Origin: Carallia brachiata
Lineage: Eukaryota > Streptophyta > Magnoliopsida > Malpighiales > Rhizophoraceae
Length of the DNA stretch: 64,000 nucleotides
NCBI GenBank assembly: GCA_021464245.1
Contig: JADCRB010000111.1
Coordinates: 434,001 to 498,000, forward strand
Reading direction: 5' to 3'
Shown: positions 13,916-24,790 of the stretch, piece by piece
How positions within the stretch are numbered: position 1 is the first letter of the stretch
Layout: each line of letters opens with the position of its first letter
Notes under the pieces: generated by a model
The model's input: only the letters and a program-made list of their open reading frames with translations
Told to the model about the DNA's origin: nothing
Database searches by the model: none
Translations under genes and position numbers: made by a program

Positions 13916-15430
13916 ATGGCACAGAAATTGAGGTTATGATTTTCGTCCAAGGCTGGAATACACTGTTGGCATTGTTCTGTTGTGCTCCGAATTTTCTACC
14001 TCCTCAAATTTTATTGCCTGTTTAATCATATGGTTGTCGTTACTCTTGCAAACATTACCCATTTATTTCCTGTAGTTTAAAAATAATTCATCAAATTTTT
14101 TATCTATTATATCATCTTGTTAGCTATTTTTTGGTCCATTTTCCCTATTAGATATTTCGTGAAGCTAACGGCTAGATCAATAGAATGACAGGGCGTAATC
14201 CCAGTAACTCAGATTTGACGGACTTCTTTTTGGGTACAATTTAATTTTAATCGCAACAATAATTTAACTTAACGACGACCGGTAGAAACTGTGGGCACAA
14301 ACAGCCGGTGAAATCCCACATCCCAGCGTCTTCATCTTCTGTGGCCACAAGAAATGTGAAAAGGCACGTAGGCTATTTTGAGACCGTCTCTTTGTACAGC
14401 CATTTGCAATTTTTTGGAACAGACATACTCAGTTACTAGGAATGTGAACAAACATATGAGCATCTTTACAAGATGATGGAGTAGGAAACCAACATGGGAC
14501 ATGGGCCTCATTTCCTGCAACGATGGTAAGTAAAATGAACAGCGGAGATCACTATTCAGTATATCAAAAGGGCCAGAAATGTTACGAAAATTAAAATGAA
14601 CTGCCCTGCTTGTAGCTTCTCATTGCCGTTGCATGAAGAACAAGATTATATTCGGCAAGCAATGTGGGAAAAATGATGAACGGCGTCGTTTCTAACCATG
14701 GCACTACCATCGGATTGATAACCCAGTGGAAATTTGATAACACCATACTACATGGGAAAGGCCCAAATCGCCTTGTAGAGGATAAGATCTGAGCATAATC
14801 TAAAAGCAAGAACGATATTTTAACCCGTCCAATAGCTGATCTTTCAGACTCATAAAGGTCTCGTCGGTGATCTTCTCCCACAAGAACAAGGTGAAACAAC
14901 TTTCTAGCTTCAATTGTTAGGAGCATCCAAGATATTCTCATGCTTATAAAACAGAAGGATTGAGTCAAACTGGGCCAGCTTCCTTAGATATCAGAAGCTG
15001 CATAATGGATAATAGAGGTTAACAATCCAGCAGCTAATCTGACAGAACCTGAACAACAAATAAGAGGAATTGATCAACCTAATGCAGATAAGTGCCAGAG
15101 ATAACACAAAGCCGCTAGACTTGCTATCCAGGATGATTGTTATCTTCTATTGTCCAACTCCAGCACATGTTCTCCAAACATAAACAGAACACTCTATAAG
15201 AAGACCAGAACACTCTCATCACCGAAGACATTCGTTCAGCGCTGACTATGTCCGTCTTGGCCTGATCTTCACGTTAAGATTAATCTTTGTACTATATGCC
15301 CATGAAAGAACATAACAGTACCCTGTCATCAACATAGGCTGCTGGCTGGCATTGCAACTGTTTAAATTCACAATGAACAGTCATAAGACAAGCATATGAT
15401 TAACTTGGAAGTGAGCCTAAATCACATGCC
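13916..15430. other. Convergent 3' regions of ARF1 and the PPR gene
   Basis: Begins with the ARF1 3' untranslated region and ends with sequence directly downstream of the PPR stop, which is less AT-rich than true intergenic DNA and may be a long 3' untranslated region. A minus-strand frame at 14591-14968 (125 codons) has no recognisable domain and is not called as a gene. Confidence 0.45.
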
Positions 15431-16933
15431 TCACGAAGTTATTTCTCCTGAAACTCTAATTGAGGACCCAAAAATAGCCATCTTCTCTGACAAATTCTGA
15501 AGGGCATCATGCTTGTTTGCTAATTCCATGAGCACCTTTATCCTCTTGAAAGAAACATTGCTTGGTTTATGTCCTTTCTCTACCATATCCAAGAAACACT
15601 TCTCTGCTTCAACCAACTTACCCACATCACATAGCAAATCAAACAACACATCAGATACTAATATGTAGGACCCAAAACCTTTCTGCACCATGTCTTTCCA
15701 CAGCTGTAGAGCCATGTCCACCTTTTCATGCCTCTTAAACAACCTGATAAGAAACATACAAGACTGAGTATTCGGCAGGCAGCCAACATCCATCATCCTC
15801 CCATACAAACTCCATGAGCTACGCCAGTCATTTGACCAGTAAAAAACCCGGAAGAACAGATTGTAAGTAGTGGCATTTGGACTTAGGCCCTGCCGCTGCA
15901 TGTCATCCATCAAGTTATAAGCATCACCAAGCCTCTTCACTATACAATAATTCCTAATTGTGGCATTATAAGCAGCAACATCAGGATGACAACCATCCTC
16001 CTTCATTTCCCGTAACTCATGTCTAGCTTTATCAGGTTGACCAATCAAACCCAACCCTCCAATTATGATCGTATGTGTAATAACATCCGGCGAGATGTCC
16101 TCCTTTCTCATCCTCTCTATTACCTGGTATGCCTTGTCTATCTCCCTACCCTTGCAATACACATCAATCAAAGAATTATATGTAACAACATCAGGTTTGA
16201 CACCTAATTCCTTCATTTCCTCGAAGAATGACTCAGCTTCCTCCGCCGACTTCCAACCTGATAAAAGTATATTAAAAGTTTGCAAATTGGGCCTGAACTC
16301 TTTCTTCAAATTATGATACACATTTCTAGCATCGGTCATGCTCTTCTCTTGACACAAAGTCCTCAACAATGCATTGAAACAAGATGTATCGAATGCGGGA
16401 ACCAACTTCTTGAACTTTCTAAAAGACTCCACAGTCTGCCTAACCGAGCAAACCTTAGCAATTCTGGCCAGAACAACTTGCACAGTCCGCGGAGAAATCA
16501 AAGACGGATCTTTATATTTCATTTCAAGCAAGACATCCCAAATAAGGTCGAATTTACGGCTCCTGCCCAATATATAAAGCATGGTATCGAAAGAAAAAGC
16601 AGTGTGATAAAACCCTCTTCTATTGGCAGTAAATTTGAAGAACTCAAGTGCTTGGAGTGGATTTCCATGACCAAACCTAACCCTTTTCAGCACCTTGTCG
16701 ATTAAATCGTTGGAAAGAAAAACCCCACTTGATTTCAACGATTGTTTCAGGCTCTGAACAGAGGAAGTGCTAGTTATGATGCGATAAACCACCTCGACGT
16801 CGTCGTCTTGGGAGGTGGGTTTTGTGCAGAAAAACGAAGCTGGGTTTTGAGAATTTGCGCGCAAAAAGATCAACAAAGATGTGGAACCGTACCTGGATTG
16901 TGAATGAAGCGAGATAGTTTTTAGAATCACCAT
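15431..16933 (-). CDS. P-class pentatricopeptide-repeat protein, probably mitochondrial
   Basis: An intronless gene, as usual for PPR genes. The preferred start is the Met at 16933 (500 residues), because it begins a basic, hydroxylated, acid-poor leader (MVILKTISLHSQSRYGS) typical of mitochondrial targeting. An in-frame Met at 17077 would give 548 residues. Degenerate 35-residue helical repeats run from about residue 125 to the end. Clear units contain PNLQTFNILLSGW, PDVVTYNSLIDVYCKGREID, PDVITHTIIIGGLGLIGQPD, PDVAAYNATIRNYC and PNATTYNLFFRVFYWSND. No E, DYW or SMR domain is seen, so it is P-class and probably acts in organellar RNA stability, splicing or processing. The layout recalls the Arabidopsis At1g02420-type subfamily, but that assignment is from memory and tentative. 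No frame problems were seen. Confidence 0.9.
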   Translation of the reverse strand: MVILKTISLHSQSRYGSTSLLIFLRANSQNPASFFCTKPTSQDDDVEVVYRIITSTSSVQSLKQSLKSSGVFLSNDLIDKVLKRVRFGHGNPLQALEFFKFTANRRGFYHTAFSFDTMLYILGRSRKFDLIWDVLLEMKYKDPSLISPRTVQVVLARIAKVCSVRQTVESFRKFKKLVPAFDTSCFNALLRTLCQEKSMTDARNVYHNLKKEFRPNLQTFNILLSGWKSAEEAESFFEEMKELGVKPDVVTYNSLIDVYCKGREIDKAYQVIERMRKEDISPDVITHTIIIGGLGLIGQPDKARHELREMKEDGCHPDVAAYNATIRNYCIVKRLGDAYNLMDDMQRQGLSPNATTYNLFFRVFYWSNDWRSSWSLYGRMMDVGCLPNTQSCMFLIRLFKRHEKVDMALQLWKDMVQKGFGSYILVSDVLFDLLCDVGKLVEAEKCFLDMVEKGHKPSNVSFKRIKVLMELANKHDALQNLSEKMAIFGSSIRVSGEITS

Positions 16934-17077
16934 CTCGCCTTCTAAGATTTTGATTGAAATGGGTTTCCTCTTCGATTGAATTTTGAATAAATGAAACACC
17001 GCCCTGCAGCTCCCCCCAGCTGGGCGGCTACCGAAGGAGAGACGCCACTGAACAGCCGTACGCGTTTCTACTACCAC

Positions 17078-17399
17078 CGACCGCTGTCATGTTTAAAGAA
17101 GGGTTTAAGAGGAACCCTTTGGTTATAGGTGCCGCAAATCAATTGATTTTCTGTTTTTATTTTTTTTATTTTTTATTTTTTATTTTTTTTTAGAGCCCAA
17201 ATCAATGTATTTCAGCGTTGTTCTTTGTTAATAAAACTGGATGCATGCAAGCACAAAAAAAAACAAAACAAAACAAAAAAACAAAAAATAAAAAGCTGCC
17301 TGCAAATTTTTTTCTTTAAGGCTTTTCAATTATCGTAGGAATTAAAATTAGGGAGAGTAAACCATCTTATAATCATGGTAGACTTGTACATTAAGTTTT
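17078..17399. other. PPR upstream region and A/T-rich spacer
   Basis: Holds the PPR 5' flank, then T-rich and A-rich low-complexity tracts (17158-17192 and 17255-17295). No convincing promoter element was seen. Confidence 0.4.
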
Positions 17400-18236
17400 C
17401 TTTTTCAGGTTTGCCTACATGTTAATGTCAATGCGGAAGAGGCATATCCACAATTGGAAGGGATACCCAACCAATCGCTTTTATTCCGTGCACCCTTTTG
17501 TGCACTGTTTGCCCTATCAGGCATCGGCACGTTTCAATGCCTCTGCCGATCGTTTGATTCCATGCAGTTTACTCGACTGTTGTGCTGTTTTTTTTACCCT
17601 TTAGTGGGTTTTTGTCTAATCGTTTTTTCTTGACTGCTCTTGTGGTTGCGTTCTTGGTTCCATGCCTTAGGTGCTGCCCTTTGAGTTCGGTGGTGAGTTA
17701 TTACGGGCGCCGCCACATCTCCCGCATTTGTGTTTAGCTTCGGTTGAGCTCGAGATGGGGATTCTCTCGCTTTTGACCCTAGCCCACCTTGTATAACCAT
17801 AGTAGGATGTTAGAGTGTTGTACTCAGGAGTTGGGGGTAGGAGGTGGAGATGCCGCTGCCAAGTTATCTATTTTAGCCGCCATCTAGAGTGGCCAGTTCG
17901 GGCTTTCCACGGTAGCATTGAGGTGATGAAAGCTAATCTATAAGCTGCTGCTTCCCCTGCATTTGTTTATTTTGTGTGCCAATGCCCTTTGTCTTGCTGG
18001 CATTTTCGTTGGCCTCAGGAACGTTGCCGCTCATGCTTGTGGGAGGGTGTCGTTTTCTGTATTCGCTTAGTTAGGCCTTTGAGCCTATTGGGCTGCTTCT
18101 TTTCTGGACTTCTAACTTGTTGGGGTATTGGAACTCTCTTTTTAGGCTATATGTTTGGAGTTTTAAGCTACTTTAAGTGAGCCTTGTAGGATTGTTTTCA
18201 ACTAATAAGCTTTACCTTCGATTGAAAACAAAAAAA
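17400..18236 (+). mobile_element. Retroposon-like segment with 3' A-rich tail (LINE 3' end?)
   Basis: A segment noticeably richer in GC than its surroundings. It has no intact frame and ends with AATAAGCTTTACCTTCGATT followed by an A-rich tail at 18226-18236. An AATAA-type signal, a short pyrimidine stretch and an A tail are the usual 3' ends of plant L1-type LINEs and processed transcripts. No reverse transcriptase motif is present, so it would be a 5'-truncated copy. The left boundary is approximate and no target duplication was found. Confidence 0.35.
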
Positions 18237-20346
18237 TTACAGGCGATACTCCCACTTGGCTGGTCCCTCTTTTTGACACCTTCGGAGTCTACAATTTTGT
18301 TGGTTCCATCACTGACCCAACCCAATTGATTACTTTTTTTATAGTAATAAAAATTGATAATTAGGACTTTAAAAAAAAAAAATAGTGTTAGATTCGACTA
18401 AAAAATCATGTTAAATCATCAAACGAATTAAATTAAATTGTATACGCTGAATATGTGACAAAATAAGCTCAATAAGTCAACAAATATGATCGTATCGTTT
18501 GCAGCTCCTCAAAGGCATAGTATATTTAGTCCCACTAGCTTGGCAGGAACTTAAATTCCTAATTTCTCAAACGGAAGCGTAACCTTCTACCATGTTAACT
18601 TCTTAAGGGTGTGTTTTAAGAATCAAAAAAACTTTTTTTTTTTGGGTACATAAAGAATCAAAAATTTTTTAAGGGTTTTTTAGTTTAGCATTTAGAGACT
18701 ATTATTACTGTTGCTTTTTTAAAAAATAAAAATACAAGTGTTTAGTTCATTTTTTTTAAAGAGCACTGTTGCTGAAGTAGAGACCCCTATATTTTATTTG
18801 TATCAACAGTTGATGGATAATGCAATTACAAAGTTGCAGCTGAAAACGGCCGCTGGACAACCGCGTTCCACATTATACAACGCATAAGGGACCTACAGCA
18901 ATTAAAGTATCATTTTCCTTTCAAACTTTTATTTATAAATAGTATAATAAATAAAATAATAAAATATTAAAACTCATACTGTTGCACTTGCAGACGTTAT
19001 TTCTTTTTCAACTTTTCTTTGTAATCAGTGTAATAAAATGGTATTTCAAATACGTTAATTTATATAGTAAAGATAATATTTTTAAACATAATAATATATT
19101 ATAAATTATAATTGATCTTCAAGTTATATATTTAAAAAAATTTTATTTGTAAATATGTAAGATATATTTTTATAAAATTAATTTAAATTAATTTGAAATA
19201 AAATATAATTTATATATAAAAAAAAAAAAAAAATCTAAAATTATTATAATTAAATTAACAACAATTAGTGTGAATTTAACTAAATATTATGATTTATTTC
19301 ATTCATCAACAATAATAATAAATAATAATAAGCAACAATAAATATAACAATAAATAAATAATAATAATAATAATAATAATATACAATAGTAAAACCAAAC
19401 ACCCACTTAACCACACAAACACCATGTTACTTTTGCTCCCATTTGTCTATGCTGCGAGGAAATTGGAACTTGCCGGGCTGCTGGCGCATACCACCGAGCT
19501 TATAAGCCTACGAAAATCTTTCAAATTTTCTCTAAGTACGTATGGTAACAATAAAATCCTTTTTTTTTTTTTTTTTTTTGACCCCAAAGCCTTGGGCCAT
19601 CGCGATGGCTGAGCTTGGGTGGTACGGCCCCCCAGCCTCTTTCCATCAGTCCCTGACCCGAAACCACCTCATATTACCTATTCTATGATGTCTTATTATC
19701 ATTTCATTCAATTCTCACAAGAGATTGAGTATTTACTCAACTTATTAAATAGATTATTTTTCAACCCAACAAATTAAAAGTTTAAATCTCATCTAATCTT
19801 TTTTTTTTTTACTAAATACTTAATAAGACTCATTATAAATTAAAAAAAAAAATCAGACTAAGTGCACCTAAAATTTCCATATGCACAATTCATCAAACAA
19901 AATACTATTTTTCAGATGTAAAATAAGAAAGGAGAAATTGTTCAATCGATATCAGTAGTTACTACCACTCGTTCAATGACGCACCCCTCCCAACTTAAAA
20001 GGGAACAATGATAATGTGCTGCTAATTAATTGCACTTGAATTAACATTAAATTGTTATGCTTATATTTCACATTTACTAGGAAGATTACAATAACCCATC
20101 GGTCGAGACATCAACATTGACCCACTCACCCGATTTCTAGGAAAATGGCAGCGACAGACTTCACTGCCACGAAAATTAAAAGGGAGAAGAAGAATCAAAA
20201 GCAAGAACCTAAAAAGTTTATTCCCCTTCACTATTTATAGATTACAAAATGTTACCCAACACACCGCTTCCAGCAAAAGGAAAGGGAAAATGACCCTTTT
20301 TCTTCAGACAAATTTCTACAATATATAAAGTTCCCACAGTACTGTT
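18237..20346. other. Intergenic with AAT microsatellite and poly-T
   Basis: Contains an AAT/ATA-rich microsatellite at 19305-19385 and a T run at 19560-19579 followed by a short GC-richer stretch (19580-19680) with no known domain. The stretch next to 20346 includes the galactinol synthase 3' untranslated region. No gene was recognised. Confidence 0.5.
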
Positions 20347-22203
20347 TCAAGCAGCCGATGGAGCTGCAACATATTTAACAGCAGCAGGTTCGGAGAAAGC
20401 TGCTGCAATAAATGGCTGCAAGTTGACAGGCTCCACATGAATTCGAGCCCCTAATTGCACCATTGGTTTCTTGTAATCCAGTGACTCGTCATTGTAAATG
20501 TCCCACCATTTCTTGATCAACATCTTTATGTCTTCTCTCTGCATGTTTTCTTCTTTGCCAGTGTACCTCCACGGCTTTGCTCCCTGTTTTAAAAAAAAAT
20601 CAGCAAACCATTAATTCCCAATTGTTAATTGATAACAAAATGAAGTCAAAGTCATCAACGAAAACTAGGTAGGAAGCCGAGTACTCACCGCTGCACAGTA
20701 GTGCACAACTTTCACTTTGTCAAGCTCCACATTCTCCGGATGACGCCACAACATAGCAAGGACAAGATTGTAAACCAGAGGGATTGGCTTGTATACATCT
20801 TTAAAGTACATGTTCAAAAAGTCCTGTTCCAAAAAACCAAAAAGAAAGAAAAAAAAATTAAAATCAATCTTCTACATTATCAATTAACAAATATGAACGC
20901 GACCCAGATCAACCAACCGAAAAATCCATGAAAAGGAATGTAAATATGTACCTGTTCTGCAAATGAAGTAGGAGTGGTGACTTGAAGGGTCTTCAATAGA
21001 TCTTCATAAGTTGAAAGGCTGGGCTCAAAAACAAACATCCCAGCATTGAAATAAAGAGAAGGAGGTTGACCCAACTCCGCAGGCCACTTGACCCTGTCGG
21101 GACACTGCTGGCAGTAGCCAATCTTGTATTGTGGAGTATGGCTCCATGTTTTCTCGCAGAAGCAGTCCATCACCGCATAGAAATGCCCATCGGGCAAATC
21201 AAATAAGTGGTCTATGTTCTCATAGACCTGGATGTCTCCGTCCAAATACACCATCTTGCTGTACTCCACGAACTGCAACAAAAATATCAATTCTCATTAT
21301 TTTATTTTATGACCGTATAATTTAGTGATTAAATATTATTTAAATTTATATTTTATATAACAAATAATATATTTTATACAATTATAATAATAAAAAATAT
21401 CTAAAAAAAATATTATTATTTTTTTATTATATATTTTTTAACTACAATTATATAAAATATATATTTTATTACATAAATTAAATATTTAACTATTTTAATT
21501 ACTATGACCATGTAATAGTTTCCTTATTTTATCACATAAATCTATTCACTATCATTATAATAAAGATCGAAAACAAAACAAAGCACTTCTTTATGGATTA
21601 TTAAAGGCCTATAATTTCATGTATTGCACCCAACAGAAAGGAAAGAATCCATAAATATAAAATTCAACCAATGAATTTTAACCGATACAAATTGATAATT
21701 AAATAGCGGATCTAATACAGTTAACCGTTTAATAATAACCCCCATGTAATAATGGACACGTACCTTAATTTTATGCCTTATTTTTATATTTATATAACGA
21801 ACTTAATGTGCAGTCAATTTTTAAAGAGCACGTGTGAATGTAATGATGGGAGAAAAAAATTACAACCACACGTACCTTCCATATACGTAGCTTGGAGTAG
21901 TTGATTATGTAGTAAGCCATGGCGAACTGGGTCTGGTTCTCCGGCGGGTAGACGGGCTCTATCTCCCGTACAATGCAACCCTGAGACTCAAGGATTCTCC
22001 TGTGCTCCTCCGGCACATCCGGCAAAACGGCCACCACTAATGGGTACGCCGTTCTGACCTTTCTTAACCCTTTGGCCAGCCCAACCACCTTTCACATAAT
22101 CTCCATTGCCGGCCAAGAAGGTTACGTACGCCCGGCTTGGCAGGGTCGCCCGCTTGGTGAATCCGGCTGGTTGCAGGGAACCCTGGACGAGCTCTGGGGC
22201 CAT
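20347..22203 (-). CDS. GolS: Galactinol synthase (GT8 family), 2-bp frame lesion in exon 1
   Basis: Galactinol synthase transfers galactose from UDP-galactose to myo-inositol, the first committed step of raffinose-family oligosaccharide synthesis, in the cytosol. Four exons: 22203-21876, 21272-20952, 20823-20689, 20583-20347. Landmarks are AYVTFLAGNGDYVKG, PDVPEEHRRILESQGCIVRE, the GT8 metal-binding DGD in MVYLDGDIQVYENIDHLFDL, MDCFCEKTWSHTPQY, LYFNAGMFVFEP, DFLNMYFKDVYKPIPLVYN, MLWRHPENVEL, and the family-specific C-terminal APSAA. The expected length is about 340 residues, as in the family. In exon 1 the frame changes between GDYVKG and VGLAKGL: two bases are missing (or one extra is present) at 22081-22090. 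Read literally, the protein would be truncated. Everything else, including all splice sites, is intact. Confidence 0.93.
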
Positions 22204-22328
22204 TAAGTTAAAACTTGTTAATTTTTTGGACGAAGATCGCTTGGCAATATGGCTTGGCCGCGGTTTTACGGTGGCTCTGATCTGCTTTGGCAAAATTTGC
22301 TTGTGCTTTGGAGGGAGGCATGGGAGGT

Positions 22329-22336
22329 TTAAATAA
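22329..22336 (-). promoter_or_regulatory. TATA-like box of galactinol synthase
   Basis: TATTTAAA on the minus strand, about 126 bp upstream of the ATG, in a locally GC-richer context. The position is plausible for a leader of roughly 100 bases. This is a motif-based call. Confidence 0.4.
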
Positions 22337-22450
22337 GCGTGGAAATGCAATTAAAAATAGGTCCGAATTACGGGGATTCTATCGTTCTTTTTCTTTGGTA
22401 CATTCGGTGGACAGTAGAGCTTGATCCAACGGTGGACACGGGGGTTCAAG

Positions 22451-22463
22451 GAACGTTCTGGAA
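22451..22463. promoter_or_regulatory. Heat-shock element (three perfect units)
   Basis: GAACGTTCTGGAA fits the GAAnnTTCnnGAA consensus with no mismatch. It lies about 250 bp upstream of the galactinol synthase ATG and about 115 bp upstream of the TATA-like box. A further TTC at 22445-22447 is one base out of register. Heat-shock-factor control of galactinol synthases is established in Arabidopsis (GolS1). Binding here is inference. Confidence 0.55.
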
Positions 22464-22469
22464 AGAGGG

Positions 22470-24149
22470 CCCCATGTGAATATGAATATAGTACACCCAT
22501 GAAGAAACTAGAAGACTGTAATTTTTTTTGAAAATTTTTATTTTAATTTATTTTTTTAAATGAGTATAATTTATTTATAATTTTATATCACATAATAAAT
22601 TGAATTCATTTGAATAAAAAATTTAAAATAATATTTAAATAATATTAAATTATGAATTAATTTTACTAAAAAAAAATTAATAATTACCGTTTTTTTATTT
22701 GCCAAAATTTTAACGTGGGTATTAATCTGGTGCAACCCCAGTCCGACCACACATGTGATCTTGGGTTTTTTTGACGATTTTAGGAATCATTTGCAGTGCA
22801 GGAGTGTGTCTGGGTTTTATTTTTAGAAAAAAACTATCACTCAAAAATTTTTTATTTAAATGTTTGCCTGATTAAAATGAATGTAAAGTTTTTTAAAATT
22901 ATTATGATATTTTTGTACAAGAAAACACCTCATATTTTTTTATACAAAAAAATAAATTATAGTTTTAAAAATTACATTTTCATTTTAATCGAACAAAATT
23001 TGGAGTATATACTCTTTATTTTTAGGTAAGTAAGACTTGCTTAGTTTCTCAAAAGAACAAATGAAAAAGTTAGACCTTGCTTAAGTTGGGGGAAAGGGAC
23101 AAAGGAGGATTGGGTAGAAAATAGAAAATGTTGGCATTTGGGTAGAGGATTCGCGGATTGTATTAGAAGGAAGTGAAGAAAGTGGGCATTTCACAAAAAA
23201 AATTCTCTCCCACAAGCAAAAAAGAGAGGCCACTGCTCTTCTCATGAATAACATAATTATTTTTTGTCTCTGTTTTTTTTGGAGTTATATTTAAAATTAC
23301 ATTAAAAGGGTAAATTGATATTATAATTTATATATTATTTTCTTTCCTCACAATTATATTTTATTTGCAAAAATAAAAATAAAATATTTTTATATTATAA
23401 GTAAAATATTTTATATAGATAATATTTTATGCAACATAAATGAGTTTTACAATAATCTTAAACAAAAAAAATTTTATACTATGTGTAACATCTTTTATAC
23501 CGTATGGATAGTATTTTATGCAATGTAAAAAAAATTATAATTATATAGTGTATATATTTATGTACAGTTTGTGTATATTAAATAAAATACTTTTTTAATA
23601 ATATAAAATGTTTTAAGTGTAATACAAAATTTTTTTATTTTCTTATAAAATCACAAAATCGTGTGGATTAGGAAAAAAAAAAAAAAGGTTGAGCAAAGAA
23701 GGACAATGAACTCTAATCTTAATTGTCACGCCCGAAGCATGATTACGACAAGCGAACAAATTACGGAAAAAAAAAAAAAAAAAAGAAACAGGCAATCCAT
23801 CGCCGTTCACAAAAGAAAAATGTACAGTGTTGGCATGCATTATCCCAAGTGATGAGGAGCGTGCACCTCACCACTCCAGACAGGCTCGAGCCATTGTTTA
23901 AGCCACATCTCTTCTCCCCCTATATGATTAAGTATTTAATCCTGGGCTTTCAGTCAGTCTGGTTACTGACCACGAAATAAAGAAAAATGTTTAGGGTGGG
24001 TGTACATTAAAGAGATTAAAGTGAAAATAAGTGATATCTATTAGATAATTAAATTTAAAAAAATAAAAAATAAATAAATTATTATATATCATTAGATAAA
24101 ATGTAAAATTACTTATATTTATCTAAACTATATTCATATTAAAGTGTTT
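22470..24149. other. Intergenic, AT-rich
   Basis: Low-complexity AT-rich DNA with A and T homopolymers. Includes one copy of the AT-rich dispersed repeat near 24045-24110. Frames around 23643-23980 are homopolymer-driven and not credible genes. Confidence 0.5.
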
Positions 24150-24790
24150 GATAGATACGGCCAATCACAGCTTTGAGCTTTAGGCCTAAGCCCTGTCAAG
24201 CAACCACCTAACAATGGCTTACCGATAGCTTGTAGGGACTAGTTGTCAGCTCCTCCGAATGACTCCCTAGGAGCTCGCCTACAAAAACTCGTCGGATAGC
24301 TCGCGGTTTATACCTGAGCACCCAATCTCCCGATTTCTCTACTGATAGACATCTGTCATTATCACGTATGAAGTTTTAGTCTTTTCCAACGTACTATTGC
24401 CAACAGACAGATAGGTATAAGACCTAAGGAAATACATTTGGGAAGGGAAACTCTAGAACTTTTGGACTCTCTCTGAACTCCAACCTCTCCAATTTCAGCT
24501 CTCCAATTTCCTCAAGTAATACCTCTTTTCTCTTTGAGTCTCAACCACAGATACACATCACACAATATTGTAAGCACCATTATACACTGACGAGAGACCC
24601 CCACCTCTGGAGCCTCCTTATTACAGACTATCAATGAGGGGTTTATTAAGTCTTCTTGGTCTCCTTAAGACCTCTCATCATGATGAGCATTGAAGTGCTT
24701 ATATCAGGGTATTCCCCGACTAAATCTCACTATTTTGTAAGACCAATGTGAGATTTGAGGGTAGCTAAATCTACAGTTAGGGACAACTAT
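24150..24790 (+). mobile_element. LTR-like retrotransposon remnant
   Basis: A compositionally distinct 600-bp block without coding capacity. It contains GGTATAAGACC (TATA-like) near 24413, a CT-rich leader-like stretch, then TTGTAAGCACCATTATACAC and ACTGACGAGAGACCCCCACC near 24567-24605, an arrangement that recalls the R-U5 part of plant Ty3/gypsy LTRs. Neither LTR ends nor target duplication were identified. Alternative: unrelated unique sequence. Confidence 0.35.

Noticed and set aside
14591..14968. 125-codon minus-strand frame downstream of the PPR gene
   Set aside because: No recognisable motif, no start or splice context; more likely untranslated transcript.
16019..16705. Plus-strand frames of up to 141 codons
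   Set aside because: Antisense to the PPR coding sequence, with no domain of their own.
17077..17077. Upstream Met as start of the PPR protein
   Set aside because: Its 48 extra residues precede a typical mitochondrial leader beginning at 16933 and are probably 5' untranslated.
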